Origin: Collimonas pratensis
GTDB taxonomy: Bacteria > Pseudomonadota > Gammaproteobacteria > Burkholderiales > Burkholderiaceae_D
Reading direction: 5' to 3'
Assembly (NCBI RefSeq): GCF_001584185.1
Contig: NZ_CP013234.1
Coordinates: 4,030,001 to 4,094,000, forward strand
Length of the DNA: 64,000 nucleotides
Shown here: positions 37,847 to 47,049 of the stretch, piece by piece
How the letters are laid out: the number at the start of each line of letters is the position of its first letter
Numbering within the stretch: position 1 is the stretch's first letter
Program-made: the position numbers and the translations under genes
The notes under the pieces: generated by a model
Database searches by the model: none
Seen by the model: only the letters and a program-made list of their open reading frames with translations
What the model was told of the DNA's origin: nothing

Positions 37847-38218
37847 AATGTTTCCAAAAAGTGTTCGAACACGGAAAAAGCCGCAAATTATAACGCAAAT
37901 TATGCCTACCCCGCAACCAAAGCTGGTCATCGGTGTGGCGTCACTACGTCAAAAGGTGATTGCAGGCTATAAAAATCGCCGTACTGCTCTGTGAGCAAGT
38001 AGCAGGCGCTCTGGGTGGGTGCTATCAGTGACAGTCAATTGATACAGGCTGTACACTGAGCCCTCAATTCGCTGTCCGATGCGTACGATGCGTGTTGGCA
38101 ACATCAGTAGCGATAACGGCGCTAGTATATTAGCAATTTCCGTATTTGAGGCAAATTGTGTATTTTTGCCTTGTTTTTTTGCGGTTTGCGCCAGATAAAC
38201 CACTCACTTTCCCTGCCA
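37847..38218. promoter_or_regulatory. Divergent region rpsP / TM2 gene
   Basis: On the minus strand a perfect TATAAT (37887-37892) lies 18 bases from TTGCGG (37911-37916), a good promoter candidate for the ribosomal operon. Its leader contains the 12-base palindrome GTGTTCGAACAC at 37861-37872. The remaining 300 bases toward the TM2 gene have one weak minus-strand reading frame of 78 codons (37967-38203) that I do not accept as a gene. I see no clear plus-strand promoter. Confidence 0.6.
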
Positions 38219-38638
38219 ATGACATCCAGCCACAAGAACAAGACACTCACCACTTTCCTCGCCACCGTATTCGGCAGTATCGGTCTGCACCGGTTTTACC
38301 TGAAGGGATCCAGCGATATCTGGGGCTGGCTGCATTTTGCTTCCTTGCCAATTTCCTTGCTGGCTTATTGCTTATGGGGCAAGGATCAGCAAGTTGCCTT
38401 TCTGTTCGGACCATTGATCGTTTCTGGATTAATTGCCTTTCTGGAATCGCTGATCATCGGCCTCACCCCGGATGAGAAGTGGGACGCCAAATACAACGCC
38501 AATTCCGGCCATCAGTCCGATTCCAGCTGGTTTGTAGTCCTGCTGGTGGTGCTGACCCTGGGCATAGGCGCGATCGGCCTGATCGGCGCGATTGCGCGCA
38601 CCTTCGACCTGCTGTACACCGGCGGCGCCTACGGCTGA
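38219..38638 (+). CDS. TM2 domain-containing membrane protein
   Basis: This 139-residue protein has a TM2 domain: two helices joined by a short turn, with the family motif GSIGLHRFYLKG at about residues 20-31. A further pair of hydrophobic segments follows, so four helices are likely. The start at 38219 puts the hydrophilic MTSSHKNK directly before the first helix; an upstream ATG at 38156 would add an odd stretch. TM2 proteins have no general bacterial function that can be assigned. The gene is monocistronic, with a strong bidirectional terminator 23 bases downstream. Confidence 0.82.
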   Translation: MTSSHKNKTLTTFLATVFGSIGLHRFYLKGSSDIWGWLHFASLPISLLAYCLWGKDQQVAFLFGPLIVSGLIAFLESLIIGLTPDEKWDAKYNANSGHQSDSSWFVVLLVVLTLGIGAIGLIGAIARTFDLLYTGGAYG

Positions 38639-38660
38639 GCAAAACCGACGAACTGCAGAC

Positions 38661-38692
38661 GTTAAAAAAGCAGCCGAGGCTGCTTTTTTAAC
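38661..38692. terminator. Bidirectional terminator TM2 gene / acyl-CoA dehydrogenase
   Basis: GTTAAAAAAGCAGC pairs with GCTGCTTTTTTAAC around a short CGAG loop. The A-run on one side and T-run on the other make it a U-tailed hairpin on both strands, fitting the two convergent genes. Confidence 0.9.
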
Positions 38693-38705
38693 GCTTGAAA
38701 CGATC

Positions 38706-40496
38706 TCAGAACTGATCTTCCGTCAGCGCCATCACGCCACTGCTGCCTTCGACTACCGAGATGCGGTAAGCCTCAGCCTGTGACAGGATATGCTCGGCAA
38801 AGAAACGCGCCGTGCCGATCTTGGCCTGGTAGAAGCCGCTGTCGCTTGCACCTTCTGCCAGCTTGCGCTGCGCCACCAGCGCCGCGCGGCCGAGCTGCCA
38901 GCCGCCCAGCACGATGCCGGCCAACTTCAAATACGGCACGCTGCCGGCAAACACACCCTTGATATCGCTCTTCAGATTATCAACCACATAGTTGACCACC
39001 TGCTCCAGCGCCTCGGCGCCGCTGGCCAGCTGCTTGCCGATAGCCACCAAGTCGGCCGCACCACTGCTCGCCAACTCAGTCTGGGTGGCGCGCACTTGGG
39101 CGATGATCGCCTTGGCGACAGCGCCGCCGTCGCGCGCGGTCTTGCGGCCGATCAGGTCGTTGGCCTGGATCGCCGTGGTGCCTTCGTAAATCGTCAGGAT
39201 GCGGGCGTCGCGATAGAACTGCGCAGCGCCGGTCTCTTCGATAAAGCCCATGCCGCCATGGATCTGCACGCCGGTGGAAGCCACATCGATAGAGATCTCG
39301 GTCGACCAGCCTTTGACCACCGGCACCATGTATTCATAGAACGCCTGGTTGGCTTTGCGGACTGCTTCGTCGCCGTGGTGATGGGCGGCATCGTGCGCCG
39401 CCGCGGTGACGTAGGCCAGCGCGCGCGCCGCTTCGATCTGCGAGCGCATGCTCATCAGCATCCGCCGCACATCCGGCTGATGGATAATGGTGACGGCGCC
39501 GGCCGAACCGGCCAGATCGCGCGACTGCACCCGGTCCTTGGCGTAAGCCACGGCCTTCTGATAAGCCCGCTCTGCCACGCTGATGCCTTGCAAGCCAACC
39601 GCAAAACGCGCCGCGTTCATCATGATGAACATGTATTCGAGGCCGCGGTTTTCCTGGCCGACCAGGGTGCCGACCGCACCGCCATGGTCGCCGAACTGCA
39701 GCACCGCGGTCGGGCTGGCCTTGATCCCCAGCTTGTGTTCCAGCGAGACGCAATGGACGTCGTTGCGCGCGCCCGGCGTACCGTCGGCGTTGACCATGAA
39801 TTTCGGCACGATGAACAGCGAAATGCCCTTCACGCCTTCCGGCGCATTCGGTGTGCGCGCCAGCACCAGGTGGACGATATTTTCAGCCATATCGTGTTCA
39901 CCGTAGGTGATGAAAATCTTGGTGCCGGAAATCTTGAACGTACCGTCGTCCTGCGGCACGGCGCGGGTGCGCACCAGCGCCAGGTCGGAGCCGGCTTGCG
40001 GCTCGGTCAGGTTCATGGTGCCGGTCCATTTGCCGGATACCAGGTTTTCCAGGTAGATGCGTTTTTGCTCGTCGCTGCCGGCCGTCAGCAGTGCTTCGAT
40101 CGCGCCGTCGCTCAGCAGCGGGCACAGGGCAAAGGACAGATTGGCGGCATTCAGCATCTCGATGCAGGGCGTCGCCACCAGCTTCGGCAAACCCTGGCCG
40201 CCGAATTCGACCGGGTGCTGCACCCCCTGCCAGCCAGCTTCGGCAAACGCCTTGAAGGCTTCCTTGAAACCCTTGCTGGTAGTAACTTCGCCATCGTGCC
40301 AATAGCTTGGCTCCTGGTCGCCGCTACGGTTCAACGGCGCCACCACTTCACTGCAAAACTTGGCGTTCTCTTGCAACACTGCTTCCACGGTTTCCGGGGT
40401 CGCGTCTTCGCAACCGGGCAGCGTGCTGACCTGCTCCAGGCCAGCTAGTTCGTTCAGTACGAACAGCATGTCCTTCAACGGGGCGACATAACTCAT
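38706..40496 (-). CDS. Acyl-CoA dehydrogenase, 596-residue type
   Basis: This flavoenzyme oxidises an acyl-CoA to the trans-2-enoyl-CoA and passes electrons to the electron-transfer flavoprotein. At 596 residues it belongs to the long subgroup with a C-terminal extension, related to 3-methylmercaptopropionyl-CoA dehydrogenase (DmdC). The FAD/substrate regions show TGTMNLTEPQAGSDLALVR and KIFITYGEHDMAEN. The catalytic base is probably the glutamate in ILTIYEGTTAIQANDL. The genes for both ETF subunits lie directly upstream (etfB, etfA, 136-base gap), so it probably feeds its own ETF. Real substrates are unknown; medium or long acyl-CoAs are likely and the DmdC name should not be taken literally. 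Confidence 0.9.
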   Translation of the reverse strand: MSYVAPLKDMLFVLNELAGLEQVSTLPGCEDATPETVEAVLQENAKFCSEVVAPLNRSGDQEPSYWHDGEVTTSKGFKEAFKAFAEAGWQGVQHPVEFGGQGLPKLVATPCIEMLNAANLSFALCPLLSDGAIEALLTAGSDEQKRIYLENLVSGKWTGTMNLTEPQAGSDLALVRTRAVPQDDGTFKISGTKIFITYGEHDMAENIVHLVLARTPNAPEGVKGISLFIVPKFMVNADGTPGARNDVHCVSLEHKLGIKASPTAVLQFGDHGGAVGTLVGQENRGLEYMFIMMNAARFAVGLQGISVAERAYQKAVAYAKDRVQSRDLAGSAGAVTIIHQPDVRRMLMSMRSQIEAARALAYVTAAAHDAAHHHGDEAVRKANQAFYEYMVPVVKGWSTEISIDVASTGVQIHGGMGFIEETGAAQFYRDARILTIYEGTTAIQANDLIGRKTARDGGAVAKAIIAQVRATQTELASSGAADLVAIGKQLASGAEALEQVVNYVVDNLKSDIKGVFAGSVPYLKLAGIVLGGWQLGRAALVAQRKLAEGASDSGFYQAKIGTARFFAEHILSQAEAYRISVVEGSSGVMALTEDQF

Positions 40497-40632
40497 GATG
40501 TGCTACTCCTAAAAATCGGGGTGGCAAGAGAAGCCGGCGCCGCCGGCATTCGCATTACCACCCCTATGCATTCGATTTTCAACAGGACGCCGGCTGGCGG
40601 CGCCCGTCAAACGCCCGTCGGCTGAAAGCGGC

Positions 40633-41562
40633 TTAGCCCAGTTCGGCCACCAGTTGCGGCACGATCTCGAACAGGTCGCCGACAATGCCGTAATCCGCCA
40701 CCGAGAAAATCGGTGCTTCTTCATCCTTGTTGATGGCGACGATGACCTTGGAATCCTTCATCCCGGCCAAATGCTGGATCGCGCCGGAAATACCGACGGC
40801 GATGTACAGCTGCGGCGCGACGATCTTGCCGGTCTGGCCGACCTGCCAGTCGTTCGGCACAAAGCCGGCGTCGACCGCGGCGCGCGATGCGCCCATCGCT
40901 GCGTTGAGCTTGTCGGCCAGCGGCTCCAGGATCTTGAAGTTTTCCGCCGAGCCCATGCCGCGGCCGCCGGAAACGATGATCTTGGCGGCGGTCAGCTCAG
41001 GACGGTCCGACTTGGCCAGCTCGCGCGAGACGAAGGCCGATTTGCCGAAGTCGGCAGCAGCGGCAATGTTTTCCACGGCAGCGGAACCGCCGCCGGCAGC
41101 GGCGTCGAAACCAGTGGTGCGGACGGTGATGACTTTCACGGCATCGCTCGATTGCACGGTGGCGATGGCGTTGCCGGCATAGATCGGACGCTCAAAAGTG
41201 TCAGGGCTGTCGACCTTGGTGATTTCGGAAATCTGGCCGACGTCCAGCTTGGCGGCAACGCGCGGCAAGATGTTCTTGCCGTAGGCGGTAGCCGGCGCCA
41301 GGATGTGGCTGTAGGCCGACGCCAGCGCCAGCACCTGCTCGGCGACGTTTTCCGCCAGGCCGTCGGCGAAATAGGCGGCATCGGCCACCAGTACTTTGCT
41401 GACGCCAGCCAGCTGGGCTGCCGCTTGCGCCGCTGCGCCGCAGTTGCTGCCGGCAATCAGTACGTGAACGTCGCCGCCGCATTGGCTGGCGGCGGTAACG
41501 GTGTTGAGTGTGCTGCCTTTTAACGAGGCATTATCGTGTTCGGCGATGACTAAGGCTGTCAT
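40633..41562 (-). CDS. etfA: Electron transfer flavoprotein alpha subunit
   Basis: This 309-residue protein is the FAD-binding alpha subunit of ETF, which collects electrons from acyl-CoA dehydrogenases and passes them to ETF-quinone oxidoreductase. The C-terminal FAD-binding signature is clear: [20 protein letters not shown] followed by [20 protein letters not shown]. An earlier [18 protein letters not shown] block is also typical. It follows etfB by 89 bases and precedes the dehydrogenase. The length matches housekeeping (group I) ETF alpha, not the longer nitrogen-fixation FixB. Confidence 0.96.
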   Translation of the reverse strand: MTALVIAEHDNASLKGSTLNTVTAASQCGGDVHVLIAGSNCGAAAQAAAQLAGVSKVLVADAAYFADGLAENVAEQVLALASAYSHILAPATAYGKNILPRVAAKLDVGQISEITKVDSPDTFERPIYAGNAIATVQSSDAVKVITVRTTGFDAAAGGGSAAVENIAAAADFGKSAFVSRELAKSDRPELTAAKIIVSGGRGMGSAENFKILEPLADKLNAAMGASRAAVDAGFVPNDWQVGQTGKIVAPQLYIAVGISGAIQHLAGMKDSKVIVAINKDEEAPIFSVADYGIVGDLFEIVPQLVAELG

Positions 41563-41651
41563 GTGGGCTCCTGATTTTATTGACGCGCGCCTGCATTCTT
41601 GCGGCGCTGCGCCTGGTTCTTGATAAGTGTCGGTAAGCGCGTTGGCGATGC

Positions 41652-42404
41652 TTACAGGACCTTGGCTTCGTTCTTCAGCTTGGCGACCAGCGTGGCAACG
41701 TCCGGCACCTTGATGCCGGCGCTGCGCTTGGCAGGCTCCACCACTTTCAGCGTCTTCAGGCGCGGCGTCACATCGACACCGAGATCGGCCGGCTTGAACA
41801 CGTCCAGGGTTTTCTTCTTGGCTTTCATGATGTTCGGCAGCGTCACATAGCGCGGCTCGTTCAGGCGCAGGTCGGTGGTGACGATCGCAGGCAGCGTCAG
41901 GGCGATGGTTTCCAAACCGCCGTCGACTTCACGCGTCACAGTGACCTTGCCGTCTTCCAGCACGACCTTGGAAGCGAAGGTGGCTTGCGGCCAGCCCAGC
42001 AGCGCGGCCAGCATCTGGCCGGTCTGGTTGCAATCGTCGTCGATCGCCTGCTTGCCGAGGATGATCAGTTGCGGCTGTTCCTTGTCGGCCACGACCTTCA
42101 GCAGCTTCGCCACTGCTAAAGGTTGCAGGTCGGTGTCGGCAGTATCGACCAGGATGCCGCGGTCGGCGCCGATCGCCATCGCGGTGCGCAGGGTTTCCTG
42201 GCATTGCGTGACGCCGCAAGAAACCGCGATCACTTCAGTGACCTTGCCGCCTTCTTTCAGGCGCGTGGCTTCTTCCACCGCGATTTCGTCAAACGGATTC
42301 ATCGACATCTTGACGTTGGCAATATCTACACCGCTGCCGTCCGACTTGACCCGCACCTTGACGTTGTAGTCGACGACACGCTTGACTGGTACTAATACTT
42401 TCAT
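41652..42404 (-). CDS. etfB: Electron transfer flavoprotein beta subunit
   Basis: This 250-residue protein is the AMP-binding beta subunit of ETF. It starts [20 protein letters not shown] and has the family blocks [19 protein letters not shown] and [25 protein letters not shown]. It heads the etfB-etfA-acyl-CoA dehydrogenase cluster. A candidate promoter and operator lie 75-115 bases upstream, so the cluster may be induced by fatty or branched-chain acids. Confidence 0.96.
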   Translation of the reverse strand: MKVLVPVKRVVDYNVKVRVKSDGSGVDIANVKMSMNPFDEIAVEEATRLKEGGKVTEVIAVSCGVTQCQETLRTAMAIGADRGILVDTADTDLQPLAVAKLLKVVADKEQPQLIILGKQAIDDDCNQTGQMLAALLGWPQATFASKVVLEDGKVTVTREVDGGLETIALTLPAIVTTDLRLNEPRYVTLPNIMKAKKKTLDVFKPADLGVDVTPRLKTLKVVEPAKRSAGIKVPDVATLVAKLKNEAKVL

Positions 42405-42812
42405 CGTTATGCCTTTTATATGAAATAAAAAAATCTGAACCTGAATTGGCGCGGGTTGGAGCGGACTGCCGCAGCGAACGTAAGGTTAACGTTTACGTAA
42501 ATCTCAATAGGGAATTATAAGAGAGAATTCGATCCGACGCTGAAATTTAGCACGATCGTTCTATTAAATCTTAGAGCAATTCGCCTAATCGCACACGGAT
42601 CTTGCAAAACAGCTCACGTTCAATGCGCTGGGCGACTTGAAGATTCGGCTTTCGGGCCAGAAGCGGCGGAGGGGAAAATCAAGACAGGAGGGAGAACAGC
42701 AGGCTACAACTCAGGCAAACTGCGGCCTACAGGACGCAGGCCGCGGGACATTCAAACAATAGTGCAGGACAAGACAAACGCGGGTTCAGCCATGGGGCCG
42801 CTTATTACGCTC
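42405..42812 (-). promoter_or_regulatory. etfB upstream region with a possible LiuR-like operator
   Basis: On the minus strand a perfect TATAAT lies at 42514-42519. Just downstream of it, at 42478-42501, is TTTACGTAAACGTTAACC with further ACGT repeats. Repeated ACGT half-sites resemble operators proposed for the MerR-type regulator LiuR, which controls acyl-CoA catabolic genes in proteobacteria. The match is from memory of the pattern and is not tested. The -35 region is poor. The part toward 42812 holds nothing further. Confidence 0.4.
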
Positions 42813-43040
42813 TTACTTGCGCTTCATGAAGAAAATGAACTCCCGGTTTTCTTCACTCTGCTCTAGCAGATCGTTGCCGGTCTGCTTCGCGAATGCCTGG
42901 AAATCGCGCACTGAACCGGAATCGGTAGCCAGCACACGCAGCACTTCGCCACTCAGCATGTCCGCCAACGCCTTCTTGGTTTTCAAAATCGGCAGTGGGC
43001 AATGCAAACCGCGGGCGTCGAGTTCTTTATTAAATTCCAT
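42813..43040 (-). CDS. TusA-family sulfur carrier protein
   Basis: This 75-residue protein has the TusA/SirA fold: the N-terminal DARGLHCPLPIL carries the conserved CPxP motif whose cysteine can hold a persulfide. It continues with KTKKALADMLSGEVLRVLATD and ends in a basic FIFFMKRK. TusA relays sulfur for 2-thiouridine in tRNA, and relatives feed other sulfur pathways. No sulfurtransferase partner is adjacent. I chose ATG at 43040; a GTG two codons upstream is possible. It appears to be transcribed alone, with etfB 408 bases further on in the same direction. Confidence 0.88.
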   Translation of the reverse strand: MEFNKELDARGLHCPLPILKTKKALADMLSGEVLRVLATDSGSVRDFQAFAKQTGNDLLEQSEENREFIFFMKRK

Positions 43041-43304
43041 AACCACTTCGTAATGTAAAAATTTTTAACATTTATTGCTATTCGCTGATTCTACTCCAAA
43101 CGATGGCGCGTTTGACGCGTCGCAACATACCATCAATCATTTTTACAACAGCATGGCGAATAGTAAATATGTCTTTAATACAATCTTTCCAGACATCTAC
43201 ATGCTAATATGCAATTGATAAGTATCGCACTGTAACAAACACAATAACAAGCACAGTCGCCGGGCTCCCAGCCCGGCCTGATGACAAATTCCGGGGAACT
43301 CAGC

Positions 43305-44654
43305 ATGCGGGACAGCCATAGCGAAAAGCCTTTCAGCAACATCACGCCGTTCTGGCAGCGCTTACCTCAATTTTTCCTGTACCCGCTGCAGGGCCACCTG
43401 ATCTGGCACCCGGCAGTCTACGCCCTGATCGGCACCGGCTTGTGGCTGCTCGGCAGCCATGACGAAGACGGCGGCTTCTCCCCTTTTATCCTGACCATTG
43501 CGATCCTGGTCGGCATCGGCTTTGCCATCGACCTGACGCGCCAGGCATTCCGCATCCTGGAACAAACCTCGCTCGGCAATTTGCGCTGCGCCGATTTCGA
43601 CGAGGCCGACGATGTACACAAGATGTCGCCCTACAAGCTGCTGCTGATCATGATCGTGCAAGGCTTCTTCGTCGGCGTCCTGGCCTCCATCCATCCCATG
43701 CTGGGGCTGCTGGCAACCGCCATCGCCAATCTGATGCTGCCGGCCAGCATCATGGTGCTCGGCCACACCCACAGCTTTACCGACGCAATCAATCCGGTCA
43801 GGGTTTTCAAGATGATCAAGGCTTGCGGCTGGCCGTATCTGGCGCTGTGGGTCTTCGGTTTCATACTAAGCCAATGCGCGCCGATTGTCATCATGCTGTT
43901 TGTCGGAAAATTGCCGCTGACCGTGCTGATCGCGGTGGCCATTTTCGCCTTTGCTTATTTCACGCTGGTCAGCTTCAATCTGATGGGCTATACGATGTAT
44001 CAATATCATCATGAGATCGGCTATTCGCCAGACCGCGATTTTGAAATCAATGCGCTTGCCAGCAGCCGCAACAATCGCCCCTTGAGCGACGACGACATCC
44101 TGGCGCAACAGGTCGGCGCGCTGATCCGCGACGGCAATATCGACCTGGCGATGGAAATGATCTGGGAAGAACTGCGCTACGATCAGTTCAATCCGCAACT
44201 GTCGGCCCACTACGCCAAATTGTTGCTGTTAAAGGGCGACAAGGCCAAGCAGCTCGAATATGCGCCGCGCCATCTGTTCACCCTGGCGCGCGCAGGAAAA
44301 GCCGGCCGCATCGGCGAAGCCTGGCAGCAGGCACGCCGGCTCGATCCTGCATTCAGGATCGAGAATCCCGATCATGTACTGGAAATTGCAGCGGCCGCCG
44401 CCAGCGTGCGCGAATATCAGATCGCGCTTGAAATCGTCTCGGGCTTCCACAAGCGCGCGCCGCGCCACAAGGATGTGGCGGCGGCGCTGGTGTTGGCCGG
44501 CAAATTGCTGTCCGACCATCTGCGCCAGGATGCGCGCGCCTTGACGTTGTTCAATCACGTCATCGCGCAATGGCCCGGCAGTCCGGCCGCCGGCGAAGCG
44601 CAGCAATACAAGAAAGTGATCGAAGCCATGACCCAGGGCTCGCAACCGGCTTGA
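43305..44654 (+). CDS. Membrane protein with C-terminal helical repeats, unrecognised
   Basis: I do not recognise this 449-residue protein with confidence. The first 240 residues hold about six hydrophobic segments with short loops, somewhat like DUF4013 proteins. The remaining 200 are soluble and helical with a TPR-like rhythm (residues about 275-440; for example NIDLAMEMIWEELR, then repeated Ala/Leu helices). I chose the start at 43305, preceded by GGGGA; an ATG at 43281 adds 8 residues. A GC hairpin (GCCGGGCT/AGCCCGGC, 43259-43277) lies directly before that earlier ATG. The gene converges with the rhomboid protease gene 20 bases away, and that protease also has a TPR-like C-terminus. Function unknown. 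Confidence 0.75.
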   Translation: MRDSHSEKPFSNITPFWQRLPQFFLYPLQGHLIWHPAVYALIGTGLWLLGSHDEDGGFSPFILTIAILVGIGFAIDLTRQAFRILEQTSLGNLRCADFDEADDVHKMSPYKLLLIMIVQGFFVGVLASIHPMLGLLATAIANLMLPASIMVLGHTHSFTDAINPVRVFKMIKACGWPYLALWVFGFILSQCAPIVIMLFVGKLPLTVLIAVAIFAFAYFTLVSFNLMGYTMYQYHHEIGYSPDRDFEINALASSRNNRPLSDDDILAQQVGALIRDGNIDLAMEMIWEELRYDQFNPQLSAHYAKLLLLKGDKAKQLEYAPRHLFTLARAGKAGRIGEAWQQARRLDPAFRIENPDHVLEIAAAAASVREYQIALEIVSGFHKRAPRHKDVAAALVLAGKLLSDHLRQDARALTLFNHVIAQWPGSPAAGEAQQYKKVIEAMTQGSQPA

Positions 44655-44674
44655 GACACGGCTTGGAGCTCAGC

Positions 44675-46264
44675 TCAGTAACGGTTGCCGGGGCTGGAAA
44701 TCCAGCGGCTTTCTTCGCTCAGGGGAAACTGCTGCTGCAACAGTTTCTGATAGTGCTGCGCCTGGTCGTGCCGGCCTGCCGTCATGAAGCCGCGGGCAAT
44801 GAACTGTATCAGTTGCGGCAGCTGCTGGTGCTGGCGCGCCGTGACCAGCAGGATCTGCAGGATGGCGGCAGCGGTTTGCGGCTGGCCATTCATGGCGAAG
44901 CGGCGGCCGACCGCCAGCGACTGTTCATCACTGAGTAGCGGCCGCGGCTCGGCGCTGGCGACATAATCGAGATAGACCTGATGAATTTTTTGCTCGTCGA
45001 AACGGCCTTTCGGCAAGCTCAGCAGCATCTGCGCGCTTTTGTGGAAGGCCGGCGCAGATGGCGTGCCCTTCGATAAATTGAACAGCTGCAGGAGCCAGTC
45101 CGGTTGCGGCGTTTTCTGCTGCGCCAGCGTCTTGCTGACCAGGCTGCTGAAGTCGCGTCGGGCGCGCTCGAAATCGAGCCGGGCCAGGGCCGCATAAGCG
45201 CTCTGCTGCAAACCCCGCAGCAGCTTGTCGTCGTCGCCGGTGGAGACATAGCTGGCATGCGCCTGTGCCAGCTTGCCGCGCGCCAGCAGCCGATAAATCA
45301 AGGCCAGCAAGGCGCCGCCCAGCAAGCCGCCGATGTGGGCGTAGTAATTGGTGTTCGACGGTTGGCCGAACAGCAGGTCAAAGGCTTCCTTGCCAACCCA
45401 GATCGGCAGCATGATCAGCGCCGGCGCCTTGAAGAAATCGAAATAAAACAGAAACCAGTAAAAGAAACGGATCTTGCGCAGGCCATACAACACGGTGTAC
45501 ATGCCCATGACACCGGAAATGGCGCCTGATGCCCCCAGCGACAGCACCATGCTGTCGCCTTCGAACAGCAAGTAGAACCCTGCCGACAGTAAACCGGAAA
45601 GCAGGTAAAACAGCAGATACCAGCCGCCGCCCAGCAGGATTTCCACTGCATAGCCGACCATCGCCAGGAATACCATGTTGCCCAGCACATGCTCGACGCT
45701 GGCGTGCAGGAACATATGGGTCAGCAAGGTGAACGGCCGTTCGCCGGCCTGGGCCGGGATCAGGGAATAACGTTCGGTGAAGCTGCGGCTGCGGATGCTC
45801 AGGTAGTGTTCGCGCTGCTCTTTCCATAGCGCCAGCTCGTCGTCATCGACGGTGCCCAGCAGCGGCGGCTTGGGCTGCTGCATCAAGGCGCCGAACTTGC
45901 CGTCGGCATCGAGCACATACCAGCGTTCGATCAGGGACTGGTAGTCTTCCAGAGAAGTTTTTTTGCCGTCGCGCGCCGCCGCCAATTCGCTGCGCGCCCG
46001 TATCTGGCGCCAGCGTTCCAGCCCCTTGCGCATGGCGGCGCCTGCCTCCGGCTTGTTCTGGTTTTCCAGGAAACGGGCATAGGCCAGGAATTCGAACTCC
46101 GGCAGGCGCGACTCGGCCAGGTAGTACTCGGCAGCCGGCTCCATATGGCTGCGTTCGCCCCATTGAATGCCGAAGTAGATCAGCAGGTTGACCAGCACCA
46201 GCAGGATCGTGACCAGCGGCGGACGCCTCCAGTCTGGCTTACGGTCTACCGGGATGATCAGCAT
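44675..46264 (-). CDS. Large rhomboid-family intramembrane serine protease
   Basis: This 529-residue protein has a rhomboid core. The HxxxN element is H192-N196 (SVEHVLGNMVFL), the catalytic serine is S246 in GASGAISG, and the partner histidine is H310 in NYYAHIGGLLGG, so activity should be intact. The layout is unusual. After the first helix (residues 17-34) comes an inserted soluble region of about 140 residues before the remaining helices, and after the last helix (about 325) there are 200 soluble, helix-rich residues that look like degenerate TPRs. Rhomboids cleave membrane proteins within the bilayer; no substrate can be named. Confidence 0.9.
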   Translation of the reverse strand: MLIIPVDRKPDWRRPPLVTILLVLVNLLIYFGIQWGERSHMEPAAEYYLAESRLPEFEFLAYARFLENQNKPEAGAAMRKGLERWRQIRARSELAAARDGKKTSLEDYQSLIERWYVLDADGKFGALMQQPKPPLLGTVDDDELALWKEQREHYLSIRSRSFTERYSLIPAQAGERPFTLLTHMFLHASVEHVLGNMVFLAMVGYAVEILLGGGWYLLFYLLSGLLSAGFYLLFEGDSMVLSLGASGAISGVMGMYTVLYGLRKIRFFYWFLFYFDFFKAPALIMLPIWVGKEAFDLLFGQPSNTNYYAHIGGLLGGALLALIYRLLARGKLAQAHASYVSTGDDDKLLRGLQQSAYAALARLDFERARRDFSSLVSKTLAQQKTPQPDWLLQLFNLSKGTPSAPAFHKSAQMLLSLPKGRFDEQKIHQVYLDYVASAEPRPLLSDEQSLAVGRRFAMNGQPQTAAAILQILLVTARQHQQLPQLIQFIARGFMTAGRHDQAQHYQKLLQQQFPLSEESRWISSPGNRY

Positions 46265-46354
46265 GGCGGCTCAGGAGCAGGATAAAATTTCGATAGCGTG
46301 ATTTTACCCAGTCATTGCCGTGTGGCAGCGTTATTTTTTACGCATCAGACCGCT

Positions 46355-46909
46355 TCATGCCTTCAAGGCCGGCTCGGCTTGCGCCGTCTGCAGCAATGGC
46401 CGCTCGACGTATTCCACTGCCAGGCCCTGGGCCCGCATCCAGTCGGCCACGGCATGGCCGGTGCCGGCGCGCCACGGACGCAGTTGGTCCGGTTCCAGCA
46501 GACGGTACTCCAGCAACTCGGGCGACAGCCGGATGGTGCCGGCGGCCTTGACGTGATAGGCGATGATCAGTTCGTTCTTGCGGATGAATTCGTAGACACC
46601 GACCAGGCTGATCTGCTGCGCGTCGAGGTTGGTTTCTTCCTTGAGTTCGCGCGCAATGCCTTGCTCCGGCGTTTCATCGCGCTCCATGAAACCGGTGATC
46701 AGCGCAAACATGCCTTCCTGCCATGCGGCGTTGCGCGCCAGCAGGATCTTGCCGTCGATCTCGACGATCGCGGCCAGCACCGGCAGCGGATTATCCCAGT
46801 GCGTCCAGTGCCCCTCGGGACAAGCCAGGCGCAATTTGCCGCCCTCGTCTTCATCGGCGCGCTGGATCAGCGATGCAGCACAAACCGGGCAATACTTGAA
46901 TTCATTCAT
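46355..46909 (-). CDS. NUDIX hydrolase with N-terminal zinc ribbon
   Basis: This 184-residue protein starts with a small zinc-binding motif (C7, C10, C30, H34: YCPVC and LACPEGH), followed by a NUDIX domain. The NUDIX box GFMERDETPEQGIARELKEE lies at about residues 73-92 with TNL following, and all conserved glutamates are present. The zinc ribbon plus NUDIX layout recalls NudC NAD(+)/NAD-capped RNA hydrolases, but it is shorter and lacks the N-terminal domain, so it may act on another nucleoside diphosphate derivative. A palindromic repeat lies immediately upstream of the start, within 10 bases, so the promoter must lie beyond or within it. Confidence 0.85.
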   Translation of the reverse strand: MNEFKYCPVCAASLIQRADEDEGGKLRLACPEGHWTHWDNPLPVLAAIVEIDGKILLARNAAWQEGMFALITGFMERDETPEQGIARELKEETNLDAQQISLVGVYEFIRKNELIIAYHVKAAGTIRLSPELLEYRLLEPDQLRPWRAGTGHAVADWMRAQGLAVEYVERPLLQTAQAEPALKA

Positions 46910-46917
46910 AATTCATT

Positions 46918-46974
46918 GTGGGACAGAGTTTAAGAGCCACCGTAGCGTGGCGAATTACTCTGTCCCCAACTGAC
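46918..46974. repeat. GGGACAGAGT-type palindrome
   Basis: GGGACAGAGTTTAA pairs with TTACTCTGTCCC, and the interior GCCACC/GTGGC adds a second stem around GTAGC. It has the same plan as the repeats at 4993, 5435 and 60349 (outer GGGG-C-GAGT stem, variable self-pairing loop, followed by TGACT). It lies between the NUDIX gene start and the alaS 3' end. It may end the alaS transcript or form part of the NUDIX leader. Confidence 0.75.
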
Positions 46975-47049
46975 TAGAAAAAAACGGTTAAATTGCAGAG
47001 CAAACCAACTCACAGGGCGTGCAAAAAATACCTTTTATCAAAATAAATA

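Noticed and set aside
37967..38203. 78-codon minus-strand frame upstream of rpsP
   Set aside because: No ribosome site or recognisable similarity; it lies where promoters for two divergent genes are expected.
38790..40448. 552-codon frame opposite the acyl-CoA dehydrogenase
   Set aside because: Antisense shadow; the dehydrogenase on the other strand has full motifs.
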